Shown: positions 53,784-64,000 of the stretch, piece after piece | Layout: each line of letters starts with the position of its first letter | How positions within the stretch are numbered: position 1 is the first letter of the stretch | Origin: Paralvinella palmiformis | Lineage: Eukaryota > Annelida > Polychaeta > Terebellida > Alvinellidae | Assembly: GCA_025642065.1 (NCBI GenBank) | Contig: JAODUP010000217.1 | Coordinates: forward strand, 5,001 to 69,000 | Length of the DNA: 64,000 bases | Direction of reading: 5' to 3' | Program-made: the position numbers and the translations under genes | The notes under the pieces: model-generated | The model's input: the letters and a program-made list of their open reading frames with translations, nothing else | Told to the model about the DNA's origin: nothing | Databases searched by the model: none

Positions 53784-56700
53784 GTAAGTATTTTATTAAT
53801 TATACAGACACCCTGGCATCTTTGATCAAACACAAAGGGGAATATATATTATTAGCTGTGTTTATTGTCAAAGATGTTATTATAAGAATATTGTGTAGCA
53901 TAACTGAGGTGATATAACTTTATAATAATGGACAGAAAACATGTCATTGTTTTCAGTATGGTGTTATAAATCTTATAACGGTATACTATAAAATGTGCCA
54001 TTAGTTTTCTAACTTGAGCATTTTTTAATCACAGGCAATGAATAATTGTAGTAACATTAATAACAAAACAATTCTACCTCTAGCAGAAATGATTAGATCT
54101 TATTGTATATACAGTTATCTGTTGATTAGTAGTTATCAAATAAATTAAAAGATAAAATAATAACTGATTGTATCATTATTTGTGCTAATATGGAGATTCT
54201 CTAACATTTACTATTGATGGTAGTTAGATTAAAGAAGATGATTAACAAAACCAAAGGGCTTTATTGAGCCATCCCAAATAACAATAATCAAAAGGAATTC
54301 CAATACTGTTAGAGTTCTGATGGATGTCCTTAATCATTGCCGTTTGTATTTCTAAATCAATCAAGTGTGCTCTTCTATAATCTAGGATTAGCTAACGTTA
54401 ACTTTGAATCGATAGTATAATTGTGGCAATATGTTCATATTTATTGCGCTGGGAATATTAGGGATAACATGAAGCAGAACATATATTCATCATTCACAGA
54501 ACACAAGTCACCAGCATATATTTTGAAAGCATTTTACGGGATGTCGCCAGATAAGTAAAATGGGCAAGAATAGTTGTCTTTATGATCAGATGGAAAGTTG
54601 CATGGCTTCATTTATGGACATCAGTATGTAATAAAAGTTTTTGCCAGACTTTTAGCATTAATGATAATATGAGAGATTGGTCAGTTCTGAAGTGATATTT
54701 ACCTCAAAGTGCGTATTCCAGTTCATTTAATGGGAGAATCTTAGACACCATTTTCTTGTTGTTGAAAATATACCATTTATAAATGCGAAACTTGTTTGTA
54801 TGAATGACCAGCTGAACAGAAACTACTCTTGTTATTTTTCTTACTTGCCATATCAAGGCATAACAGTCCAATTAATTCAAACTCAAATAATATATATATA
54901 TATATGTTATAATTTGTTTAGATTGAAGCAGTGTTGGATGGGCTCACACTCACAAGTGTAGCCTTTTGCCCCTGTGCTTTTACCCCTTTATTAAGTGCCC
55001 CTCGAAACCGATACTGTGTTTTTGATATATATCACTGACAATATATCTGAAAATTTGTCAGATACTTTTAAAAAAAATATGTAGGTTGATTATAATAATT
55101 TCTAAATTATTTACATAGTTATTACAATTCACTGGACCGATTCACTATGAGAATCATTTTATGTTTCAGTTATCTGTTTGTTTACAATCACTGACAATGT
55201 CCATGAAAAGCATCAACAAAAGAAATATTTATCGCTACTCAACTTAAACCAAAGATAGAGTCTGTAAATTGAATGGTATATATTTCTCTGATTATGTTAT
55301 ATTAATTGCCGGACCCCAGACGCAAAGATTATTCAGTGAAAGAATTGAAAGCTGTTTACACATCATGCCACTCTGCATGCTTGTCTAACGGCGCGCACAC
55401 ACACACGCGCACGCACACATGGGTTTGCAGATGGCTTGTCTGCACATGGTAACTGTCAGTTTGTTTAAACCGTTAACTGTGTTGGACTGTACAGAATTTA
55501 TACATCTATGGTAGGTAATGCAGAGGGGTTCTATTCCTGGATAATAACGCATAGGTTTCTCCCCAGCTGGTTACATTCTCTTACTTCTGTTGTAGCCACC
55601 TGTATCACTTCCTCAAGTGGGAAAACAGTTTACCTTAAACCATGAACTGGTTTGGTATTCCCAAACATGTTGCCTTGTAGTTGAGTTGATACTTGCTGCA
55701 GTCCATTACCTTCTGTTATCGGTTAGCTGTGTGGAAAGGATGCTCTGACTGAGCCATATCTTGGGTCTAGATAGTCTGTAGTGTTAGGTATCTCGCTGAC
55801 TGCAGAAACATTTCTTTCCTATTTAACACCTAACTAGAAAGGAAAGCTGTGTTAGGCTTTTTGATCCTTCATAGTGAGTTCTATGTTGTGTTTGATGGTG
55901 CCCATGAGCACAACTTTATAATATGGTGTTACTTCAGCGGAAGTGGAAGTTTAGTAATATACTTGTTTTTATGCTACCTGCATATGATGATGGAACTTCT
56001 GCAAACATGTTATATTTTTGTGCAACTATTTATTTAGACCTCCCTACCTGTTACCTCCCAGGTAGAACCAGACTCTTAGTTCTCCCTTACCTAATAACTA
56101 TTCTTCCAGATCAGCACACTCCACAAACTACTTTTAAACAGACCTGCATATTTCAAAGGCAGCAGTGTGTAACATTATGAAGTTTTGCAAGACTGCTGTT
56201 CATTAGGGACTGATGAGGATTCTCCGCTCTGATGATGTGGAATCGTTGATTGGCTAACAGTTTACTAACAGCTCAGTGTTTAGATCAGACATTTTCTAAT
56301 CAAGTATAGTCTGTGTGTGTAATGTGAGGAAGCTATAAATACGTGTACTATACAGCTTGTGACTTTAACACTGTATTTCTTGCACCATTTGTTAACACCA
56401 CTCCAGCTTTGATATCCTATATGATTATGAGTAACTTTGATGAGGAATCTCCATCTATTAAAAAAAACTATCACATTGACAGTAGGTTGATCACATATTA
56501 TAAAATAGTTTACTGTGTTATAAACCAGAATATTTGTCAAACTTAGTAATATAAATAAAATAAAATAATTCCTACCTTCCAAAATCATAATGATTGATAT
56601 GGTGTCACTGTTTATAAGATAGTTATTGGTTGTTAATACAAAACATTCAGTAAGCAGGTGTGGCTTTTTGTAGTACATCAGCCAAAAGCACAGGATACTT

Positions 56701-57638
56701 GTATATATAACCTCTGGTGTTCTCAGCATTTCTTATAGTTTTGGGGGGGCTGTGAATGGTTCATGTGCCTTATTCACAATGGCACACGCACACACACACG
56801 CGCGCACACACAGACAGACAGACAGACAACAAGTGGGACTAAGTGAAGCATTTAAATATGTTTCTAACATTCTTATATCTTCTTATAGCCATAGTAGGTT
56901 GTGTGTTCATTAAGCTATTACCATTTACTACATTAGCATTACATCCTACACACAGCATCATGAAGTGTAATGTCTTATTTATTCCTAGCAAAAATGAAGA
57001 AATACTTTTAGTATTCTGTACATACTACTAGCTGTGTACTTCAAATTATTATGTAATTAATACTATACAACTTTGCTAGACATTAATCTAAAAATAGATT
57101 TTACCAATTTTTCAGCAACGATCTTTCATGTGTTCCTGCGTCCAGATGTTTGTAGTGTTCATAACATTGTAAAGAAATGCAGTTTATATTAGATATTTGA
57201 TATGAGACCATCTGTAATATCTTAACGTAACAGGTGTCAACTCTTGATCTGATTTTTCTTGGACAACTTTATAGGATTTCCTTTAATGTTTGCCACTTTT
57301 AGCACTTAACATTGGATTTGATTTAGTACGATTTCATTGTAAAATGGAGTAAATTTGTTTTAGATTAAATACATATTAATTTCTTGATTATGTATTTCCT
57401 TCATGTTCCTCCAGTTTTATTATATTTGGTACTGAGATAAAGTTGTGAATAACATATCAAAAGTTGTCTGTATTGTTTATTACTCCTCCTGTATCTAAAT
57501 CACTGCAAAATATTGCAATTTTATATTTTTGTTTTAAAATAGATTTTTGTGAATAATTTTATTTTATGATTTGCATTTATTTTTATTGATTAAATAAAAA
57601 CAAATTAAATGTTTTTAAAATCACTTGTTACTTATGCT

Positions 57639-57689
<51 letters not shown>

Positions 57690-58738
57690 TGCAAATACAT
57701 TTCAACACCATGTCTTAATCAGCGACAATTCTCCCAACTATACGGTGATGTTGTTCATTGTCATAAATTGAATGAATTTGGGGATGATCTGACCCATGAA
57801 GTCACAAAATTTATATGCACTAAGTTAAAGGTTACTTGGTGTTTAGCTAGGGTGGGTATATAAGGTGATACAGTATTGATAGTTATTTCATGCTGAATAC
57901 ATACCAGAAACAAAACCTGATTCTGCCACTTTTAGATTACAGTATTGTGTATTTTATCACTATATATTGATACTTGTCAACTTCACAGTGTCTGGCAAAA
58001 AATAGGATTGTGTGTGGTTTTACTTTGATAAGACTAAAGTTTTGGGGAAAGCAATTTGTTGGGCAATGTGCAAGAAATGTGGCAAAGAAATACAGCAACT
58101 TGATTTTTAATTTTTTTTAAACTCCTATGATGTTTCCAACATAAAACATGAATGTTTGTTATAATAACACGCCAAAAGTACTGTTTTGCCTCTTAATAAA
58201 GTTGACCCGGTGAAGATGATCCACCATTTATCTTGCCTGTCTTTGATCCGTAAAGCATAAATGAATTAGGATGATCACTGAGAACTGCACCGTTTTAGTT
58301 GAACTGATTTGTATATGTCAGATCAGGGTATAAATTTAGCCGAAGTCTTCTACATTTGTATTGGATTCCTAAAAGTTCCTGGTCAGTTGGTTACTTAGAT
58401 TTTGATATACTACAACATTCTTCTTAGTCTCCATTTTTAGCTCCCAGATTTTGAAGTTGGAGCTAGTTTGATGTTACATTCTAACACTGTCTTAGAATAT
58501 GTTGTTCTCATAAGTAGGTCCAGCATTGGGGCAGTAGAAGGGGTATATGATTTTGAAGATTCTGACATTTGTGAATCCTTGGTAGAGTCAAACATTATAC
58601 TTAATATATAACATAATCTTATTATTAACCGCTGTGCTTGTGTATGTATGCATGTATGTATAAATGCCCACATTCACCCACGATGCATGTACACATACAT
58701 ATACCCACAAACCATTCTAGGATGGTATAATTGACTCT

Positions 58739-58773
<35 letters not shown>

Positions 58774-59820
58774 GACTGAGTTGTCCAGAGCCGGCACCCG
58801 TCTGGGGACTACTCTCCACATAGTAAAAGTAAAGGATGAGCCTTCCATAGACCACAGAATATTTATTATTCAGTTTGTCTGTTTATGCAGAATTTGACAG
58901 CAACTTGCTTTGGAATATCTTTGGAATATATTTTGGCAGAAAGTTGATGCTTCAAGGTTCTTTTTGTAAGTGTGGTTGACTGATTTTTTTTCATTTTCCC
59001 CTTTTAGAATAATCCATTTAAATTCAGGCATATCATTTATCACCATAACAACCTCCTGGTGTTGATATAAAGTAATATAGAAACATTATATTTTGTGGTT
59101 TATGGGGAATAATTAAAAATACCAGCCTTTTTATAGATTGGGATAAACCAGACTTTGAAAATGAAAATATAATACTCTGTAAGTATTATATCTGGAACTT
59201 ATGAACTATAGAGGGCTACCTCTTCAAATTATCCCCCAAGTGATTGTATATGAAGTTAATAGTTATAATCAACCAGCTAAGGTCGTACTATCAGGTAAGA
59301 GTTAGTCCTAAATATACTCTAGAGAATATAGGAATCCCTCCACTGAAGTGATTCCCTGATTAGGCATATACAAATCTTACTCCCAGTAAAGCTATCAGGA
59401 CATATATTGTTCTGGACTGTAGAGATAATACTAGACTTTGATGCACCTCCCACGGGGAAGTTTTGGACATGTGCTGCAGATTCTGGATAATATGAACAGC
59501 AACAGTCCAACAAGGTCTGTTTGTTCTGGAGTATTTATCTAAGCATCACTAGGCATGTGTTCTTGTCTTAAATAAATACTGAACTTAATGGTTTCTGTGA
59601 GGGGGAAGCCTCTGTTTTAAAACCTTTCTATTAGTATATGTGTGAACAACTTATCCTTAGGGACGATACAGTGCTGTAAGTATGGATTGTGTTTAGGAGG
59701 AGTAAGTTTTATATATTTAAAAGTTATCTACACCATTTTTGTTAGATTTTTTTCTGACATATGATTCGCATTATAAGTAATTAGGTTGATGTAAATTCTG
59801 GGTATATACTCCTATTTACT

Positions 59821-59858
<38 letters not shown>

Positions 59859-60529
59859 CACTGTTATCCTGTTCTTGTTATTATATGTAGTATCAATTTA
59901 TTTAATATTTCTTTCATTAAAAGTTCTCTAGTTTTACAGCATCCAGAAACCTTACTGTATGTTTTACCGGGACGATTACCACCGGAGTCTAACATCAAAT
60001 CAGTTGCTCAACTGTTGTAACATGCTGCAGTCTGGATCTGGTTTGACTCCAGCTTGGTGTATAGATGATTAACTGTGACATTCAGGTACAACAGTTGGAT
60101 GGGGCACATAAACTGCTCGTTCTGCACAAGAGCTCACTAGTGTCGAAATAAGTGTGCTTCAGAAGAATCAGCTGCAGTATGTTCTGCTTCTTGTATATGA
60201 AATGTTGCTTAACAGCGGTGAGAACAGTGTTTATTTCTGTAATTTTGGTAATACGCTATCTGCTGGATCTGAGATGTGTACTCTTTCCACGTGGATGTTT
60301 TGTTTATGATCTGTGTGAGATATTAGTGTGGAGGAAATGCATAAAGACAGCTTTTATCTACTAATGAATACGATATTTTTCTCGTTCTGGCCTGGCGATA
60401 TCACGTTTTAAGTCAGTAATGCGATATTATCAAGGGAGCATCATGACAGCGTTGATATGTAGGCTAAACTTATCTGATTCCTTTTTTTAGCTATGTAACA
60501 ATATATCTGCCGGGACATCCTGGTTATAA

Positions 60530-60576
<47 letters not shown>

Positions 60577-62069
60577 CAAGAGGTGTGTTTGTTTGTTTGT
60601 CATTAGACACTTGTAGATAACTTGTCATGGTAGTGTACTTTGATTTTCTAAATGGTTGCATATGAATCTGTAAGTAGTTATTAGAAATATATCTATAAAA
60701 TATTATTACTCTGAATACACTATTTTTATATTGTATTATTACGTTTTTAATGGCTATCTATAATACTATTCAACGGATGTATAGTTTCTGGGGGGAAAAC
60801 TAGAAGAAATCATTTTTTTGTTATATGACAATAATGTGTATACACTTCCTGAAATGTTATTTTCCTCAATTTCAGTGGTAACAGTAGTTAACTTTTGGAA
60901 AATAAATATTGCAGTTATTAATGTGGTAAATTAAAGAAAGGGTTTTGTTGTCTGTAGCATTTTTCTGATACTACCAGGTCACAGGGAGAGAATTACAGAA
61001 TTGTCAGATGTATGGTATGGTTCAATCTGATAAGAATCAGGTTTATGGTGTTATGCATTAAACAGGTGATTTCTGGTGAAGTTGAAGACAGGCATTTGAC
61101 ATCTGTTTATTTTGAATGACATGATAAACCAAACAATTCAAATAAAACTACCTGTAGTAGATTATATCAGCACTTGGTGACAAACATTAGTTTTGTTTTC
61201 AGACTGTTTTGAGGCTGTTTTCATAGATTGGTTTAAAATAAAATATTTATAGTAGCTGTATTATTTATTATTATTTTCATCGTTATTAGTTGTGGATTAT
61301 GTCAGATACCAGCAGGGAAAGTTTAGGAGAGGAGCTCTACGCTTGAATCTAGTGATGAATATACATATATTCATACTTACAGTCATCAATCATTTACTAC
61401 ATAATAACACTATTACAGATGATGATAATAATGTAGATTCAATAAACTGCACTTAGTAGCAGAAGTCATTCAGTGATGTGATATGGTTATATCCCAAATA
61501 TGATGTGTTTAAAACCAAATGAGAATTTTGAACAAACCATGTTATTTACAGATGAAAGCAACCTTGAACAAGCGAGTTCATAGAAGAGATTAAATCCTTT
61601 CTGTAGATAACGCACTTCTAACCTTCTCTGGCAATACGCTCTACAACGTAGGGTCTACTATGCTAAATAGAGAATCATCATATGAATTGAGCCAAAAGAT
61701 AGGCAGGCACCTGCTTTCTAATCGACACTGTGGGTTTCTTAAATGGCTTAATAAGTTTTCAGTAGAATCATGATGTGGAGATTGTTGCACGGGAGGCCCA
61801 TTTACTTTTGAAGTATATGACCATATTTATCAGTATTTGTCACTGTGTGAGCTGCGCCATTTAGAATTCGCTGGAGGTTATTGATGTTATAGTAAGATAT
61901 GACATATAATAGGGAATTACAATAGTATGTGCAAGATGTAACAAAGGGATGGATCACCGTGACGAGTACTTCTTGTATCAGAGGAGGCATATTTCTCGTA
62001 TGAGGTTTAAAGTAATTCTTTATAAAATTTTCGTCCTTCTCCAAAGTATAAAATTACTTATGTAAGCTG

Positions 62070-62394
62070 TAGGTAAGTTTAATTCTACTCATTTAATATA
62101 TTAACTTTATCATAATCGTGATTTTATTAATCGCTAAAGACATTACAGTACACGGATTTAATTGCGCGTACTGACATCATCAACATGTGTGTGTTTTGGT
62201 ATAGTTTTTTCTTGGTTATGTTTGAAAGGTCACCGCTGGTCTCTACGTACCAAAATTAGCCACATGGTGGCCAACTCAAAGTGATCCGTGTAAACAGAAA
62301 CTTCTTACAGCGAATCTACCGACAAGCCACATATTTCATGTATAACTTGCAAGAAATAAATGTTATTTGAATCATTTGGGAAAAATATTGGCCG
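62070..62394 (+). repeat. Interspersed repeat family B, copy 3 (CpG-decayed)
   Basis: It aligns with copy 1 through GTGATTTTATTAA, AAGACATTACAGTA, GCGTACTGACATCATC, ATTAGCCACATGG and ATAACTTGCAAG. CpGs are often lost: GACGTCATC has become GACATCATC and CCACGTGG has become CCACATGG. Confidence 0.65.
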
Positions 62395-62504
62395 CCAAAG
62401 AATCACTTTAATAAACTTAAAACTCTTCATGAACATACAAACCAGTTCTGAACCACACTCCAGGCATTCATATAGCTTTCTGCATCTCTTCATAGCCTGT
62501 ATAT

Positions 62505-62666
62505 GGGCACCTTTGTGGTCTAACTGGTAGCGCGTTGGACCACAGATAATTATCACCTGGGTTCGAATCTCAGTATGGGCATATCTGAAGGGTATTTCAT
62601 CATTGACTTCACTTCATAACATTTGGAGGTCGGTCGGCCCATTTAGTCTGCCATATGCACAAAAGT
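62505..62666 (+). mobile_element. tRNA-derived SINE, family A, copy 7, decayed and 3'-truncated
   Basis: This copy starts GGGCACCTTTGTGGTC and keeps the B box (GTTCGAATCTC). It breaks off after CACAAAAGT, without the ATC tail. Relative to copies 1 and 6 many CpG sites are changed to CpA or TpG (GGGCGCC to GGGCACC, CCGTGG to TTGTGG), matching the CpG-depleted surroundings. Confidence 0.85.
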
Positions 62667-63149
62667 CTCTATATTCCCATTGAACAGTAATCTTCTTAAA
62701 ATTTGTTTTGTTCTTAGAGGTATATCCTTATCTATAAATGTCTTTTGCTAATAATCAGTAGTGGTAACAAGCCCTCAAAGAGTGTTTCCTGATATACTTA
62801 TTAATTACTATATAATTAAATACATAGTAATAAGCTGCTACCATTTATCTTGTTGAATATGAGCCCTGTTTTGTGTATCTATTTAAATGTAAATATTGGA
62901 TTTGTATATAGTTTTTGGAACTTTAATTATTTGATATCTGAAGCCTTTGATAACCCGTTTCAACAGCATTAACCCGTCAAGAACATATTCCAGTTAATTT
63001 AATTCATTAAGCAGATAACTGATAGCTTTAATGTTTTTCCTGGAAATACGTTATGACAAATCTATTGGTTGAGTGTATCGAGTCCTGGATCATTCTTTAC
63101 AAATGAAGTATAGAGAACAGTGCATTAGCATCCTACAAACACAGGTATA

Positions 63150-63212
63150 AGATAGATTTGAACCCACAGCCTACAGGTTTGCAGCGCAATGCTCTAACCA
63201 TTATTGTGCATA
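63150..63212 (-). pseudogene. tRNA-like sequence (tRNA-Cys-like) or second SINE family
   Basis: On the minus strand a D-arm-like GGTTAGAGCATTG is followed by CTGCAAA, which looks like an anticodon loop with GCA, and then by a B box GGGTTCAAATC. The acceptor arms do not pair, so it is not a working tRNA gene. It is either a decayed tRNA-Cys copy or the head of a tRNA-derived SINE unrelated to family A. I see no clear tail or target-site duplication. Confidence 0.45.
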
Positions 63213-64000
63213 TTCAAAAATTCTTATTTTCTGTTGTACCCATATTGAATGTTGTGTAAATATATCATGTTAATTCTATGGTAACTTATCTCATAACTTA
63301 TCAAGAGTTCTATTGTGATTTCTTTATGTAGCATATGGCACTGTGCCTATTTTCACTAGGAAATGTCTATGTAAATGAGATTGTGAAAGTACCCTTAGGG
63401 TCACAGCAATGTCATTTAAACAGTGTGGTGCTTTGTTGTGCATTTTATCTTGAGTTACTAATGATGGTTAAGTAGTTGAAAACTTTCTTCAAGCACAATC
63501 TTATCATATTCATATCAACCACAAAAAGGAGTAGATATTCGGAGTCTGTAATTATGAGTTTACTTTTCAAGTTACAAATGTAACATGAATCTGTATTCTC
63601 CTCCACAAAGACTGGGCTCATTACTTTGAATTCATTTCATTGCCGCAGCAGTTTGAAAAGTAAAGGCATGATCAGAATTTGGATGAAGATACTCTGGTTA
63701 ATATTTTAGCTTTATCAATCTAATTGCAACAATTTAACTAGCATGGGCTTACTGATTAAGTAGATTGATGATATTATGCTAAGTTCACTTAGTAAAAAAT
63801 AGTGCACCAAGCTATCATGAAGAGGAAATGGAATAAATTCATGTGGCGTCAGAAAGCTGTAGACTGTCTGACTAGCTCTTGTCTTTCCTTTATAAATGGC
63901 TATCTTGTATCTGGGCATGACATGGTAAAGTGTCTGGTTTAGTTGCCTGTTTTAACTCTCCCTGTCTTAGAAATAGATTTTTTAATCCTGATTTGACCCC

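Larger units (their letters stand above)
50884..64000 (+). other. Putative long first intron / CpG-depleted gene body
   Basis: From the GTAAGC donor to the end of the window I see no convincing exon other than the candidate above. DNA after about 51,450 is AT-rich and CpG-poor and has few microsatellites; the main ones are TA at 57,641-57,684 and 60,534-60,572 and GT at 58,742-58,771 and 59,822-59,857. It contains an interspersed repeat copy (62,070-62,394), a SINE (62,505-62,666) and a minus-strand tRNA-like sequence (63,150-63,212). The short frames on both strands, the longest about 149 codons, have no recognisable domain. Confidence 0.5.

Noticed and set aside
56280..56729. 149-codon minus-strand frame, longest in the CpG-poor block
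   Set aside because: It is rich in Ile, Tyr, Asn and Leu as expected from AT-rich noncoding DNA; no domain or splice sites frame it.

Overview
This is a stretch of a nuclear genome from an invertebrate animal, most likely a lophotrochozoan and probably a marine mollusc. The clues are exons split by long introns with GT/AG junctions, tRNA-derived SINEs with target-site duplications, and very dense microsatellites. The species call is an inference from repeat style and gene content. No prokaryotic gene, rRNA, intact tRNA gene or CRISPR array is visible. Most long open frames are low-complexity microsatellite translations or chance frames and are left out.

Region 1 (1-10,074) has no exon I can support. 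It holds two SINEs, a degenerate CCA/GCCA stretch, many microsatellites, and a 337-bp segment followed at once by a shortened, indel-rich copy (9,462-10,074) that runs into a splice acceptor.

Region 2 (10,075 to about 39,700) is the 3' half of one plus-strand gene for a sperm-tail PG-rich repeat (SHIPPO) protein, most like STPG2. Four exons join in frame into 236 codons ending at a TGA: 10,075-10,350, 19,224-19,407, 36,566-36,681 and 38,892-39,026. Upstream exons are missing or lie before the window. Its introns carry SINEs, a fold-back element (11,870-12,312), minisatellites with 17-bp, 37-bp, about 38-bp and 76-bp units, and a roughly 500-bp GTCA/GTGA array just before the second visible exon.

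Region 3 (about 39,700-50,190) is intergenic. It has dense compound microsatellites, a 33-bp duplication, a CpG-rich block (about 43,790-46,200), a SINE with a perfect 13-bp target-site duplication (43,334-43,518), a 24-bp tandem array and a large compound CT/GT/AT array.

Region 4 (50,190-64,000) looks like the 5' end of a second plus-strand gene: a CCAAT-box promoter, then a signal-peptide exon ending at a good splice donor (50,883), then what is probably a long first intron. Between about 51,450 and 51,820 the DNA changes abruptly. It becomes AT-rich, poor in microsatellites and almost free of CpG (no CpG from 51,822 to 53,160). Repeat copies inside this block have lost CpGs mainly as TpG/CpA compared with sister copies elsewhere in the window. 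This is what germline gene-body methylation would leave, and it is the most interesting pattern here.
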